Assembly (NCBI GenBank): GCA_050298535.1
Contig: JBNKUI010000010.1
Location: 1-64,000 of the forward strand
DNA from: JABDMH01 sp050298535
Lineage (GTDB): Bacteria; Bacteroidota; Bacteroidia; Chitinophagales; Saprospiraceae
Direction of reading: 5' to 3'
DNA length: 64,000 bases
Part shown: piece by piece, positions 45,942-55,226 of the stretch
Position numbering within the stretch: the stretch's first letter is position 1
Layout: the number at the start of each line of letters is the position of its first letter
The notes under the pieces: generated by a model
What the model saw: only the letters and a program-made list of their open reading frames with translations
What the model was told of the DNA's origin: nothing
Database searches by the model: none
Made by a program: the position numbers and the translations under genes

Positions 45942-47402
45942 ATGAAAAGATTGATAATAGGTCGACCCATACTAAGCCTGGGACTGCTGGTATTTCTCCT
46001 CTCCATCGTAGCGTGCGCTGTAAATCCCGTGACCGGTAAAAAGGAGCTAAGTTTTATTTCAGAAGAACAAGAAATAGCCATGGGTAAGCAATCCGACCCA
46101 CAGATTGTGCAGATGTATGGGTTGTATGAAAATCAAACACTACAAAACTTTATCAATGCCAAGGGGCAGGAGATGGCAAAAATCAGTCATCGTCCCAACC
46201 TTGAATATGAGTTTAAGATTCTGGATTCCCCAGTGGTAAATGCTTTTGCTTTGCCCGGTGGATTCATTTATTTCACGCGAGGTATTTTGGCACATTTCAA
46301 TAATGAAGCTGAATTTGCTGGAGTACTCGGACACGAGATCGGTCATGTTACGGCCAGACATTCTGTACAGCAGCAAACAAAGGCCACTTTGGGACAGGTA
46401 GTTTTCATTGGTGGTTTAATCGTGTCCCCTACTTTCCGTGCCATGGCGCAGGAAGGTCAGCAATTTATGCAGCTCCTGTTTTTGAAATATGGCCGGGACG
46501 ATGAGTCTCAATCTGACGAATTGGGAGTACAGTATTCTACCGCGATAGGATACGATGCCCATCATATGGCCAACTTCTTTAATACTTTGAACAACATGCG
46601 AGCTGGCACTAGTGCGGAATCATTGCCAACATTTCTTTCTACACACCCGGACCCGGCTGATCGCTATCAAAAAGTAAACGCCATGGCCAATGATATCCAG
46701 AAAGATATCGATGCCTCAAAGCTGCAAGTAAACAGAGAAAGTTATCTGCGTATGATTGACGGTCTGATATATGGTGAAGATCCAAAACAGGGTTATGTTG
46801 AAAATGGAAACTTCTATCATCCCACCATGCGGTTTAAATTTCCTATTCCACAGAACTGGCAGACCGTGAATACACCCTCTCAAGTGCAGATGGCGCCCAA
46901 GGATGGTAAAGCAGCTATGATCCTTACACTCACTGAGGCGGCCAATCTAAGGGCAGCCGCACAGCAAACTGCTGAACAATACGGTTTGACTGTCGTGGAG
47001 CAAAAGGAGATCTCATTGAATGGCATGAATGTGCTGGCTATGGTTTCTGACCAGGTAAATGAACAGTCCGGACAGACTGTACGAATTCTTACCTATTTCA
47101 TAAGTTACAACAATATGATCTTCACATTTCATGGTTTGACAGACAAGGAAAGTTTTGACACATATGTACCTTCTTTCAATCAAACTATGAGACATTTTAC
47201 CCGTCTGACGGATCAGGCAAAAATCAATAAAAAACCAGACCGGATCTCCATTCAGAAGGTGAGCCGTGCAGGGACTTTGCAGTCAATATTGCAGTCCTAT
47301 CGGGTCAATTCAGATCGTATGAGAGAGCATGCATTGATCAATGGAATGGATCTGAAAGATCAGGTAGCAACGGGCACAATGATCAAGGTAATCACGCAAT
47401 AA
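45942..47402 (+). CDS. M48-family metalloprotease lipoprotein (BepA/LoiP-like)
   Basis: The 486-residue product has a lipoprotein signal ending SIVACAVNPVTGKKEL. The M48 domain contains VVNAFALPGGFIYFTRG and the zinc motif HEIGH (131-135), with a later ExxxDxLG-type third-ligand region (DESQSDELGVQYS) and a STHPDPADRYQKV block. The C-terminal half (about 290-486) is a separate domain with no protease motif, ending in a LysM-like ALINGMDLKDQVATGTMIKV stretch. Family members maintain outer-membrane proteins in the periplasm. A terminator follows 140 bases after the stop. Confidence 0.93.
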   Translation: MKRLIIGRPILSLGLLVFLLSIVACAVNPVTGKKELSFISEEQEIAMGKQSDPQIVQMYGLYENQTLQNFINAKGQEMAKISHRPNLEYEFKILDSPVVNAFALPGGFIYFTRGILAHFNNEAEFAGVLGHEIGHVTARHSVQQQTKATLGQVVFIGGLIVSPTFRAMAQEGQQFMQLLFLKYGRDDESQSDELGVQYSTAIGYDAHHMANFFNTLNNMRAGTSAESLPTFLSTHPDPADRYQKVNAMANDIQKDIDASKLQVNRESYLRMIDGLIYGEDPKQGYVENGNFYHPTMRFKFPIPQNWQTVNTPSQVQMAPKDGKAAMILTLTEAANLRAAAQQTAEQYGLTVVEQKEISLNGMNVLAMVSDQVNEQSGQTVRILTYFISYNNMIFTFHGLTDKESFDTYVPSFNQTMRHFTRLTDQAKINKKPDRISIQKVSRAGTLQSILQSYRVNSDRMREHALINGMDLKDQVATGTMIKVITQ

Positions 47403-47542
47403 CTTAAAATTTTCAAAAAAAAATGACCGAAGTAGCTGTAGCCTGTTGTTTTTTACTATCTTTAAGCAGCATGCCTCGGAATGCTTGAGTTATGGAACCC
47501 GTTACACATATCTCTTAGTTATTTCGATCACATGAAGAGATT

Positions 47543-47571
47543 AGCCAAGTCCCCCGGATTTGGCTTTTTTT
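47543..47571 (+). terminator. Rho-independent terminator after the M48 protease gene
   Basis: A 10-bp stem (47543-47552 with 47556-47565, one G-T pair) has a 3-base loop and ends in seven T. Confidence 0.85.
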
Positions 47572-47607
47572 ATAGTAGGAAGAGTCCAAATAGACTCTAA
47601 GGAAACA

Positions 47608-50600
47608 TTAAGCAACAAAATACATATCAAGTTCTCCCTTCCCCTTGGCATTTATCTTACCTCTGTACTCACATATAAATTGATCCTTTATCAGGGTGTA
47701 TGTGTAAGCTGAAACATTTATTCTTCCGGCCTCGCCAGATGATTCGATGCGTGATGCGATATTAATAGTATCCCCAAAAAGGTCATAAGAAAATTTCTTC
47801 TTTCCGATTACTCCTGCAGTTACCGACCCTGAATGAATGCCAATTCTCACACTCCATTTTACGCCTTCCTTCTGATTGCGTTCCTTTAAATATGTGATGA
47901 TTTTTTGAGCGGCTACTACACATTTTACAGCATGTTGAGGATCTGGATTTGGTACTCCACATGCCGCTAAATAGGAGTCGCCAATCGTTTGTATTTTCTC
48001 GAGTCCGACTTCTTCCATGATATCGTCATAGATCTGGAATATTTCATCAAGTTCTGATATAAGCTTTTTACCTGGTATTGAAGCAACTATATTGGTAAAT
48101 CCCTTGAAATCGGCAAACATAATACTTACTTCCTCAAAAAAAACGGGATGTGTTTTTCCTGTTAATTTCAATTCTTGAGCTACTGTGGCAGGTAGTATAT
48201 TAAGTAGCAGACTATCAGATCGCTCCTTTTCAATGAGGAGTTCTTGAGTTTGTTCGTCGACACGCTTACGCAGCAGTTCTCGTTGTCGTCGGAGCGAGAT
48301 TGTGCGCCATTTAATTAATGAGAAAAGACCAGCTCCGAAAAAGATCAAGTACGTGGCATACGCCAACCCGCTTCTATACCATGGAGGCATTACGCGAAAG
48401 GAATAAGTCACTGGTTCTGTCCATTCATCGCCATTATCAATACTTGGACCAGTATAGCGAGCTCTCACCTTAAATGTATAGTTACCTTCTTTCAGGTTTT
48501 GAAATGTCGCCTGATGACCTGTTGTCACAGATCGCCAATCTCGATCACGTCCTTCCAACTTATACTGGTAGACCACTAATTTTGGTCTTGCCAATTCCTT
48601 TGCACCAAAGTGAATGCTAACCTCATTATGTTGGTAGGGTAAGATCAAGCCCTGGGGAAGAGGATAGAACCTATCAATACTATCAAAAGAGATACCATCA
48701 TATTTCCTTGCATGGTTAGATCTCTCCTCTCGCCCTAAAACTCTCCCAAATATTAGCGCTTCCTCTGTCATCCTCATTTCCGAAAGTCGATTATCCAATT
48801 CTTCTGTCGGACCATCTAGCTTCCTCAAATCATGCCAAACTACACCATCATTGTTGATTCTCACTTGATGCAGTGATACCGTTGCCGGTTCAGCATTTTT
48901 TATAACTTTATGATAATCGAATCGGCTCAGGGATGACGCGGCGCACCAAATTGATCCATTCTCATCAAGGAGTATTTGTTGAATTCTTTGAAATGAGAAT
49001 CCGCCCTTACTATCAAAAATTTCAAGGCCTTTTAGACTATCTAGTGGTAAGTCTAGGTCCTCTGGTAGATCGAAAATTGTAAGGGCTTGTTCGTTTGCAA
49101 TGGCCATTTTACCGTCTGGTAAGGGAAGGATCCCATTAATATCGCTACTAACAAGTCCTTGCACTATATTGACCGTATTGAACAAGGGTATTTGTGTGCT
49201 ACCACCAAAATCATAGATCTCAGCATTTATGTATTGTTTCAGGTTCCTCACCTTGTTTTTGGTCAGATAGCTTAGTCCTCCTCTTGTAGCAAACCACAGA
49301 TTACCATATAGATCACTAGTAATTTCTATAACGAGATCACCACCTAATCCATGATCAGAATTGAAATTATAAAATGTATAGCCGTCAAACTGGCTAACAC
49401 CATTTCGCCAAGTACCGAACCACATATTCCCTTCTGCGTCTTCACCAATGCTATTAATGATGTTATCTGGTAGTCCTTGAGCTTCTGTATAGGTAGTTAA
49501 GGTAGTAATAGATTCCTTTGTATTCATACAAAGCACTCCGGCATTCGTTCCTAGCCATAATTGTTCCCTACTGTCTAAATAGATTGCTCGAATAGTATTT
49601 GATGCCAGACCGTGAGAAGTATTAAAATGTGCTAGTGATTCTCCATCTAAAAGAAATAATCCGTTCCCGTAGGTACCAAGCCAAAGCCTTTCTTCATGAT
49701 CAAATGCGAATGTATATACATTCAACTTCTCGATGAATGTTGTAAGGGATTCCCCATCGTAGTGACCTATAGTACCCGTTCTAGATCTGAACCACACAAG
49801 ACCAGTGCTGTCTTTAATGATTCTACTGATACCATTTCCAATAGGAATATCCAGTGAAGAAAGGTCAGGTCCATCATATCGAGTCAATCCTCCATCATAG
49901 GTGCCAATCCATAGATATCCCTTTGGATCAGAAGTAATACTCAAGATTTCATTTCCGAGAAGTCCCTGAGATTTTGTGTAGGTAATAAAGGTGCCGCTTT
50001 CATTTTCATTATCTTCATCTGGCTCAAATCGACTTAGCCCTCCACCTTGAGTCCCAAACCAAATTCGCTCCGCCTCATCAACAGTTATTGTTTTTATCCA
50101 ATTATTACCCAGACCATCTGCTGTCGTATATGTGGTAAATTTGCCACTGTCTGGATCATAGCGAATTGCACCTCCACCATCGGTGCCAAGCCATAGAACT
50201 CCAGCTTTGTCTTCGGTAATACAAACCACGTTGTCATGACTAAGGCCAGTAGTAGAGTTAAACGCAGTAAAGTACTCACCATCATATCTACTCACACCAC
50301 CACCATACATTGCAAACCAGATGTTGTCTATTTGATCAACCAATATCGACCTTATGTGATCATTCGCCAATCCAGATTCTCGGTTAATAGTCGTAAATGA
50401 ATATCCGTTAAAACGGCTTGCTCCTCCTTCAGTGCCAAACCAAAGCTCACCAGACCGATGCTGAGCAGCACACCATACAACATTATCTGCAAGTCCGTCT
50501 TCAGTGGTATAATTGGTAAAGGATATGCCATCATACCGACTTATGCCGTCTCCCCATGTACAAAACCACATATGCCCTTCCTGATCCTGAAAGATGAATA

Positions 50601-51225
50601 CAACATTATTACCAGTGAGGCCATGTGCTTTCGTGAAAGTCGTAAAATTAACGCCGTCATATCGAGTTACTCCAAGCCCCAAGACGCTGACCCACAAATT
50701 GCCGGAGCGATCCAGATAAGTATAGTACACGTGGTTCCCCGGAAGCCCATCCTCGGTGGTATAGTGCGTAAAGTGTGATATAAATCCTTCTCCTAATATA
50801 TACGGCTTACCGTCACTATCGAATATCGTGTTTCCTGATTCGTCTTTCAGTATAGGAGGTCTGGTGATATTAGGTTTTTGGAGATTGACGGGATCATTAA
50901 TATTTTGGATCGGCTCATTTTGAGGTGATATTTCATCCTGGATGACCGGGTTGTTAAGATCCAAGTAGATCTTCCTGGGTTGAAGACTATCTGGAAGGTC
51001 TGACAATACGGTGACTTTTGGAGGAATATACTGTCGAGACGTGTTGGAATCGTAATGATCGGAATCGAAAGTTGAATTTTTCTCTGAACATGATACTAGA
51101 AGTGTCAAAAATGCCACTGAGACTGGCCAGAAAGTTCTACTCGGCAATAGACTTCTGTTAGGAACCAATTTCAAAGTGGCTCTACATGAAATAAAGGAGA
51201 TAAAAAGTGACTGTCGGGGTATCAT
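47608..51225 (-). CDS. Reg_prop / Y_Y_Y membrane receptor fused to class III adenylate cyclase
   Basis: The 1205-residue protein has a signal or lipoprotein-like segment (ending LLVSC, about 35-46), then about a dozen Reg_prop blades with GNLWxGT/GLSRYDG patterns (about 145-760), a Y_Y_Y domain (about 870-940), one membrane helix (about 955-975), a signalling coiled coil, and a C-terminal cyclase domain. The cyclase keeps metal ligands Asp1039 and Asp1083 and the adenine-selecting pair Lys1077 and Asp1148, which points to cAMP rather than cGMP. The usual Bacteroidota output after Y_Y_Y is a histidine kinase; here it is cyclic nucleotide synthesis. The ligand is unknown. ATG 51225 is the only upstream ATG, although the leader before the hydrophobic segment is unusually long. 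Confidence 0.93.
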   Translation of the reverse strand: MIPRQSLFISFISCRATLKLVPNRSLLPSRTFWPVSVAFLTLLVSCSEKNSTFDSDHYDSNTSRQYIPPKVTVLSDLPDSLQPRKIYLDLNNPVIQDEISPQNEPIQNINDPVNLQKPNITRPPILKDESGNTIFDSDGKPYILGEGFISHFTHYTTEDGLPGNHVYYTYLDRSGNLWVSVLGLGVTRYDGVNFTTFTKAHGLTGNNVVFIFQDQEGHMWFCTWGDGISRYDGISFTNYTTEDGLADNVVWCAAQHRSGELWFGTEGGASRFNGYSFTTINRESGLANDHIRSILVDQIDNIWFAMYGGGVSRYDGEYFTAFNSTTGLSHDNVVCITEDKAGVLWLGTDGGGAIRYDPDSGKFTTYTTADGLGNNWIKTITVDEAERIWFGTQGGGLSRFEPDEDNENESGTFITYTKSQGLLGNEILSITSDPKGYLWIGTYDGGLTRYDGPDLSSLDIPIGNGISRIIKDSTGLVWFRSRTGTIGHYDGESLTTFIEKLNVYTFAFDHEERLWLGTYGNGLFLLDGESLAHFNTSHGLASNTIRAIYLDSREQLWLGTNAGVLCMNTKESITTLTTYTEAQGLPDNIINSIGEDAEGNMWFGTWRNGVSQFDGYTFYNFNSDHGLGGDLVIEITSDLYGNLWFATRGGLSYLTKNKVRNLKQYINAEIYDFGGSTQIPLFNTVNIVQGLVSSDINGILPLPDGKMAIANEQALTIFDLPEDLDLPLDSLKGLEIFDSKGGFSFQRIQQILLDENGSIWCAASSLSRFDYHKVIKNAEPATVSLHQVRINNDGVVWHDLRKLDGPTEELDNRLSEMRMTEEALIFGRVLGREERSNHARKYDGISFDSIDRFYPLPQGLILPYQHNEVSIHFGAKELARPKLVVYQYKLEGRDRDWRSVTTGHQATFQNLKEGNYTFKVRARYTGPSIDNGDEWTEPVTYSFRVMPPWYRSGLAYATYLIFFGAGLFSLIKWRTISLRRQRELLRKRVDEQTQELLIEKERSDSLLLNILPATVAQELKLTGKTHPVFFEEVSIMFADFKGFTNIVASIPGKKLISELDEIFQIYDDIMEEVGLEKIQTIGDSYLAACGVPNPDPQHAVKCVVAAQKIITYLKERNQKEGVKWSVRIGIHSGSVTAGVIGKKKFSYDLFGDTINIASRIESSGEAGRINVSAYTYTLIKDQFICEYRGKINAKGKGELDMYFVA

Positions 51226-51387
51226 GGAACACTTTTTGGAAGAGGAGTCACCTCTCTTGCTATGATGATATCTTCATATTAAGTTAATACCATATTTCCG
51301 ATTTTAAAAATCTTGAAAAAGGAGTGTCCTTCTTTGATTAATTTCCAATCTATGAGAAAATGCTGATTATTCGAATTGACACTGCCC

Positions 51388-52608
51388 TCAAAACAGACTC
51401 AACTGATCCGGATCTTTTTCTTTCTTTTTCTTGACAGGTTCATCGTCAAAAACCGTTCTGCCTCCCAGCATAACTACTTTTGTACGCTCATGTTCCAGAA
51501 AGTCCGAATACCGTGATGCATCAGGCACAAAGGATTCTTCCAGATTTTTTGAGATGGCATGGATCTTTTTCATCGCCTTGATTTTGTCACTACGTTCGAT
51601 TACTGCCTTGTCGACGGTCTTATTAAGAAACTGGATGGTCTCATCATATACTTCAAGTGGTACCGGCGAAGGATGCCCGTCTTTACCTCCATGCGCAAAA
51701 GAAAATCGGGCAGGATCGGTAAATCGTGTGGGTGTACCGAAGATGACCTCACTGACCAATGCCAGTGATTGTAAGGTGCGAGGACCCATACCCGGCAGTA
51801 AAAGCGCACGTTCGAAATCGGGTAGGTCATTTTCATAGGCCAGGTAGAGGATGGAGCCCAGTCGTTTAAGGTCAATATCAGATGTACGTACATCATGATG
51901 TGAGGGCATCTGCATATGCATGACTTCTTTAAGCATCTTGCCTGGCGTCTCGTCCAGGATATCCAATATACCCTGTTGAGTATCGGAAGCATTCTTCGCC
52001 ACAAGATTCAAAATGCTTTCTCCCGGTTTCCCATAAATAGAAGTATGGGGTTCGATTACCCAGGAGTCAATAGACTCGGAGTGCCAATGGTATCTTCTTG
52101 CAAACCCTTGCTCAGGCCGCATGCCCTGCTGCACCACAGACCAATGTCCTTCAGCAGAGAGAATGAAACTGTGCAGATATAGGTGAAAACCATCTTGTAT
52201 GGCGGTATTGTCGATCTTGGCCGAGAGTTTACTGGCTCTGATGAGTCCGTCACCATCAAACCCATTTTGCATGGATAGCTCATACAGTTCGCGGGGCGTT
52301 TGTCGAGATTGCTTTCCACGTCCACCACAGAAGTACAATCCCAATTCTTTGCTGTGAGGGTTGATACTCTTCTTAAGAGCACCCAGTACCGAAGTAGTGA
52401 TACCTGATGAATGCCAATCCATGCCCAACACTGCCCCAAAGGACTGAAACCAGAAAGGGTCACTCAAACGCTTGAGCACTTCCGTTCGCCCGTATTCCTG
52501 CACGATCACCCGGATGATCGCCAGTCCGAGTTTCCCCATACGTTCATAGAGCCAGGGTGGTACCTTGCCCCCATGCAAAGGAAGATCTGTTGTACCTGAG
52601 CGTCTCAC
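51388..52608 (-). CDS. DUF763 family protein
   Basis: The 406-residue protein starts MRRSGTTDLPLHGGKVPPWL, the usual DUF763 opening, and contains FWFQSFGAVLGMDWHSSGITTSV and LLPGMGPRTLQSLALVSEV, where a helix-hairpin-helix-like GMGPRTLQ lies. A Lys-rich tail ends it. The family is cytoplasmic and its biochemical role is not established; the HhH-like part suggests nucleic acid binding. The gene stands alone on the - strand. Confidence 0.93.
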   Translation of the reverse strand: MRRSGTTDLPLHGGKVPPWLYERMGKLGLAIIRVIVQEYGRTEVLKRLSDPFWFQSFGAVLGMDWHSSGITTSVLGALKKSINPHSKELGLYFCGGRGKQSRQTPRELYELSMQNGFDGDGLIRASKLSAKIDNTAIQDGFHLYLHSFILSAEGHWSVVQQGMRPEQGFARRYHWHSESIDSWVIEPHTSIYGKPGESILNLVAKNASDTQQGILDILDETPGKMLKEVMHMQMPSHHDVRTSDIDLKRLGSILYLAYENDLPDFERALLLPGMGPRTLQSLALVSEVIFGTPTRFTDPARFSFAHGGKDGHPSPVPLEVYDETIQFLNKTVDKAVIERSDKIKAMKKIHAISKNLEESFVPDASRYSDFLEHERTKVVMLGGRTVFDDEPVKKKKEKDPDQLSLF

Positions 52609-52811
52609 GTTTTTCTACTTAAATCAGAAGAAGATATATCTTTCAAATAATACAGAGATTTGGGAGTCATTTTGCCCCTGATGAACAAATTAATGAAGAA
52701 AAGTTCGAATACAGGCATTCTATTATGTATAAGATAAAGGATACCAGCCATTTCAAAAATCAGGTAGTGAATAATCCACTAAAAATTACCGAATCAAAAG
52801 TGGCTGATGGT

Positions 52812-52842
52812 TTTGCTGCTATTTAACTCTTTAGTATGTTTG
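52812..52842 (+). promoter_or_regulatory. Near-ideal Bacteroidota promoter for a small membrane protein gene
   Basis: TTTG (52812-52815) and TATGTTTG (52835-52842) are separated by exactly 19 bases, matching the TTTG-N19-TAnnTTTG consensus. The ATG at 52836 lies inside the -7 box, so the gene must start at 52854 or 52863. Confidence 0.8.
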
Positions 52843-52853
52843 CCGTCTCAATA

Positions 52854-53018
52854 ATGCATGATATGTCGACAGTAGAGGATTCGTCTAAAAAATATTGGAT
52901 GTATACTATCATCTCAGGAATCGCTTTTGTTCTATTCCTGATATTTATCCCTGAATTCTTTTGGCTAACGCTACCTTTTCTCCTCACCTTTGGAGTAAAG
53001 GCATACGGAGCTATGTAA
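52854..53018 (+). CDS. Small hydrophobic membrane protein
   Basis: This 54-residue frame (51 if it starts at ATG 52863) sits 12 bases beyond an excellent promoter. It has a polar N-terminus with charged residues, then two hydrophobic segments: WMYTIISGIAFVLFLIFI and FFWLTLPFLLTFGVKAYGAM, separated by PE. I do not recognise a named family. It is the only + strand gene between two - strand genes and ends 20 bases before the stop of the SDR gene. The promoter and consistent hydrophobic coding pattern argue that it is real. Confidence 0.7.
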   Translation: MHDMSTVEDSSKKYWMYTIISGIAFVLFLIFIPEFFWLTLPFLLTFGVKAYGAM

Positions 53019-53037
53019 GACTCTGCAGGGAGTTTTT

Positions 53038-53868
53038 TCACACGCCACTGAAACTACTAAATCCACCATCCACGGGGATTATTGTTCCTGTTACAAAGGA
53101 AGATTCATCACTGCAAAGAAATTGTATAATTCCATTTAATTCAGTGATATCACCAAACCGATCCATGGGAGTATTGTTGATAATCGTCTGCCCTCTTTCT
53201 GTATAAGATCCATCCTTATTGGTTAGTAGGGATCGATTTTGATTACCAATAAAGAACCCCGGTGCTATTGCATTGACCCGAATTCCGTCACCATATTTTT
53301 GCGCCAGCTCAGTACTCAACCACTTGGTCAGCATATTGATGCCTGCTTTGGCCATTGAGTAGCCGAATACACGGGTCAGCGTTCTTTCTGCCGCCATGGA
53401 AGAAATATTAATAATGCTGCCTTGCTTTTGCTCTGCCATTGTCTTTCCAAGCACAATGGAGGGGACGACAGACCCCATCAAATTGAGATCTATGACTGAA
53501 CGAAGATCGGGTATTGAGACGTCAAATACGGACTTCCCTGGAGGGATGGTAGCTCCTGGCAGGTTACCTCCGGCTGCGTTAATTAAGACATCAATTCGGC
53601 CCCACTTATCCAGCACTTTATGCCTTACTGTAGCCATTTGATTTTCGTCTGTTACATCGACCGCCAATCCCATTGGGGTGCCGAAAGTTGCTAGGTCTTT
53701 TAGCCTTTTTACCACGCTTTCGTCCCGATACCCCAGCACCACTACATGGGCACCTTGTTGGATTAAGTGCTTACAAATGGCCCCGCCCAATGTGCCTGAT
53801 CCACCAGTGACTACAACAACCTTTCCCATGACATTAAAGGGAACTTTCTTTGCCGCCATTTCTTTCAA
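53038..53868 (-). CDS. SDR-family oxidoreductase, probable D-mannonate oxidoreductase
   Basis: The 276-residue protein has the classical SDR cofactor loop TGGSGTLGGAI, the NAAGG block, and catalytic Ser-Tyr-Lys in INISS and YSMAKAG. A loop with PPGKSVFDVSIPDL and the PGFF segment matches the fructuronate/mannonate reductase group of SDRs. It would interconvert D-fructuronate and D-mannonate with NAD(P)H. It is divergent from uxuA, which encodes the next step, and this pairing supports the call. An ATG at 53859 is an alternative start. Confidence 0.88.
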   Translation of the reverse strand: MKEMAAKKVPFNVMGKVVVVTGGSGTLGGAICKHLIQQGAHVVVLGYRDESVVKRLKDLATFGTPMGLAVDVTDENQMATVRHKVLDKWGRIDVLINAAGGNLPGATIPPGKSVFDVSIPDLRSVIDLNLMGSVVPSIVLGKTMAEQKQGSIINISSMAAERTLTRVFGYSMAKAGINMLTKWLSTELAQKYGDGIRVNAIAPGFFIGNQNRSLLTNKDGSYTERGQTIINNTPMDRFGDITELNGIIQFLCSDESSFVTGTIIPVDGGFSSFSGV

Positions 53869-53903
53869 TATTTCATGTTGGAGCCTCCAAGTTATTCAAA
53901 AGA

Positions 53904-53920
53904 TATCGATATAATCGATA
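53904..53920. promoter_or_regulatory. Inverted repeat between the SDR gene and uxuA, operator candidate
   Basis: TATCGAT-ATA-ATCGATA is a perfect 7-3-7 inverted repeat in the 72-base gap between two divergent genes of one pathway. It lies 20 bases before the uxuA start and 35 before that of the SDR gene, where one repressor could control both. Confidence 0.5.
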
Positions 53921-53940
53921 GAAATTTGTTACTTCGATTT

Positions 53941-55113
53941 ATGAAGTACTTAGAACAAACGATGCGGTGGTATGGACCACGTGATGCTGTAAAATTGATT
54001 GATATACGACAGGCAGGCGCTACAGGAATCGTATCAGCCTTGCACGACATTCCAGTAGGTGATGTGTGGGATAAGGAATCTATTGAAGCGCATAAGGAAT
54101 TGATTGAAGATGCAGGATTGGTGTGGAGTGTAGTCGAAAGCGTAAATGTTCACGAAGAGATCAAAACGGCCGGACCCAATCGTGATCAATACATTGCATG
54201 GTATCAAGAGACCCTGAGAAATCTCTCAGATTGTGGAATAAAAACGGTTTGCTACAACTTCATGCCAGTTGTGGACTGGACGCGTACCGATCTGGACTAC
54301 GAGATGACAGATGGCTCCAAGGCGCTTCGATTTGAAATGATCGCATTGATAGCTTTTGACTTGTTCATACTCAAGCGACCAGGTGCTGAAAGTGATTACA
54401 CCGATGAACAGATAGCGATGGCTACCGAGCGTTATGAGCAAATGTCTGATGGTGAAAAAGAGCAGCTGAGAGCTAACGTGACGATGGGACTGCCGGGAGC
54501 TGCATCTGGGTGGACTGTGCAGGAGGTTCGCGATAAACTGGCTACGTATGAAAATATTGATCGAAGTCAACTACGGGAAAATCTGGCATATTTCCTTAGA
54601 GCTGTGGTACCCGTTGCGGAAGAGTGTGGGGTAAGTCTGGCAATCCATCCTGACGATCCACCGATTTCTTTATTGGGATTACCCCGAGTGGTAAGTACAG
54701 AGGCAGATGCCCGATTCATCATCGAAGCCTCTCCTTCCCCATACAACGGACTTTGTCTCTGCACGGGATCTTACGGCGTACGAGCGGACAACGATCTCCC
54801 AGGTATGGCTGAAAGACTGGCGAAGCACATACACTTCATACATCTAAGAAATGTGAAGCGAGAGGAGCATGGCAGTTTCTACGAGGCCGATCATTTGGGA
54901 GGAGAAACGGATATGTTTGCTGTGATGTCAGCATTGTGTAGGGAGCAGCAATCACGCAGTGTGTCCATTCCCATGCGACCAGACCACGGACATTCTATGC
55001 TGGATGATATGCATAAGAAGACCAACCCGGGATATACTGCCATCGGCAGGCTGAGGGGGCTTGCCGAGCTTCGCGGACTCGAATATGGGATACTGAAACA
55101 GATGTCATCGTAA
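53941..55113 (+). CDS. uxuA: Mannonate dehydratase
   Basis: The ATG at 53941 gives 390 residues and the family start MKYLEQTMRWYGPRDAVKL; the in-frame ATG at 53875 would add an untypical leader across the operator candidate. The TIM-barrel protein has DIRQAGATGIVSALHDIP, CYNFMPVVDWTRTDLDYEM, the metal region LAIHPDDPP and LCTGSYG, and the late MRPDHGH block. It dehydrates D-mannonate to 2-keto-3-deoxygluconate in hexuronate breakdown. No kdgK, kdgA or uxaC gene lies in the window. Confidence 0.96.
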   Translation: MKYLEQTMRWYGPRDAVKLIDIRQAGATGIVSALHDIPVGDVWDKESIEAHKELIEDAGLVWSVVESVNVHEEIKTAGPNRDQYIAWYQETLRNLSDCGIKTVCYNFMPVVDWTRTDLDYEMTDGSKALRFEMIALIAFDLFILKRPGAESDYTDEQIAMATERYEQMSDGEKEQLRANVTMGLPGAASGWTVQEVRDKLATYENIDRSQLRENLAYFLRAVVPVAEECGVSLAIHPDDPPISLLGLPRVVSTEADARFIIEASPSPYNGLCLCTGSYGVRADNDLPGMAERLAKHIHFIHLRNVKREEHGSFYEADHLGGETDMFAVMSALCREQQSRSVSIPMRPDHGHSMLDDMHKKTNPGYTAIGRLRGLAELRGLEYGILKQMSS

Positions 55114-55226
55114 GGCTCGGTATGGTAGGTGAAATCTTCATTATATCTGAAGATCAGTACATTTCACATACGATTATTTGGTTATACCATGAAATATCAT
55201 TTCCTTGGTAGGGTATTGATGAGCAT

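Noticed and set aside
52836..52853. ATG 52836 as start of the small membrane protein
   Set aside because: It lies within the -7 box of the promoter, so the mRNA starts after it.
55134..55154. 7-bp hairpin between uxuA and the permease gene as a terminator
   Set aside because: The stem is short and AT-rich and is not followed by a T run.
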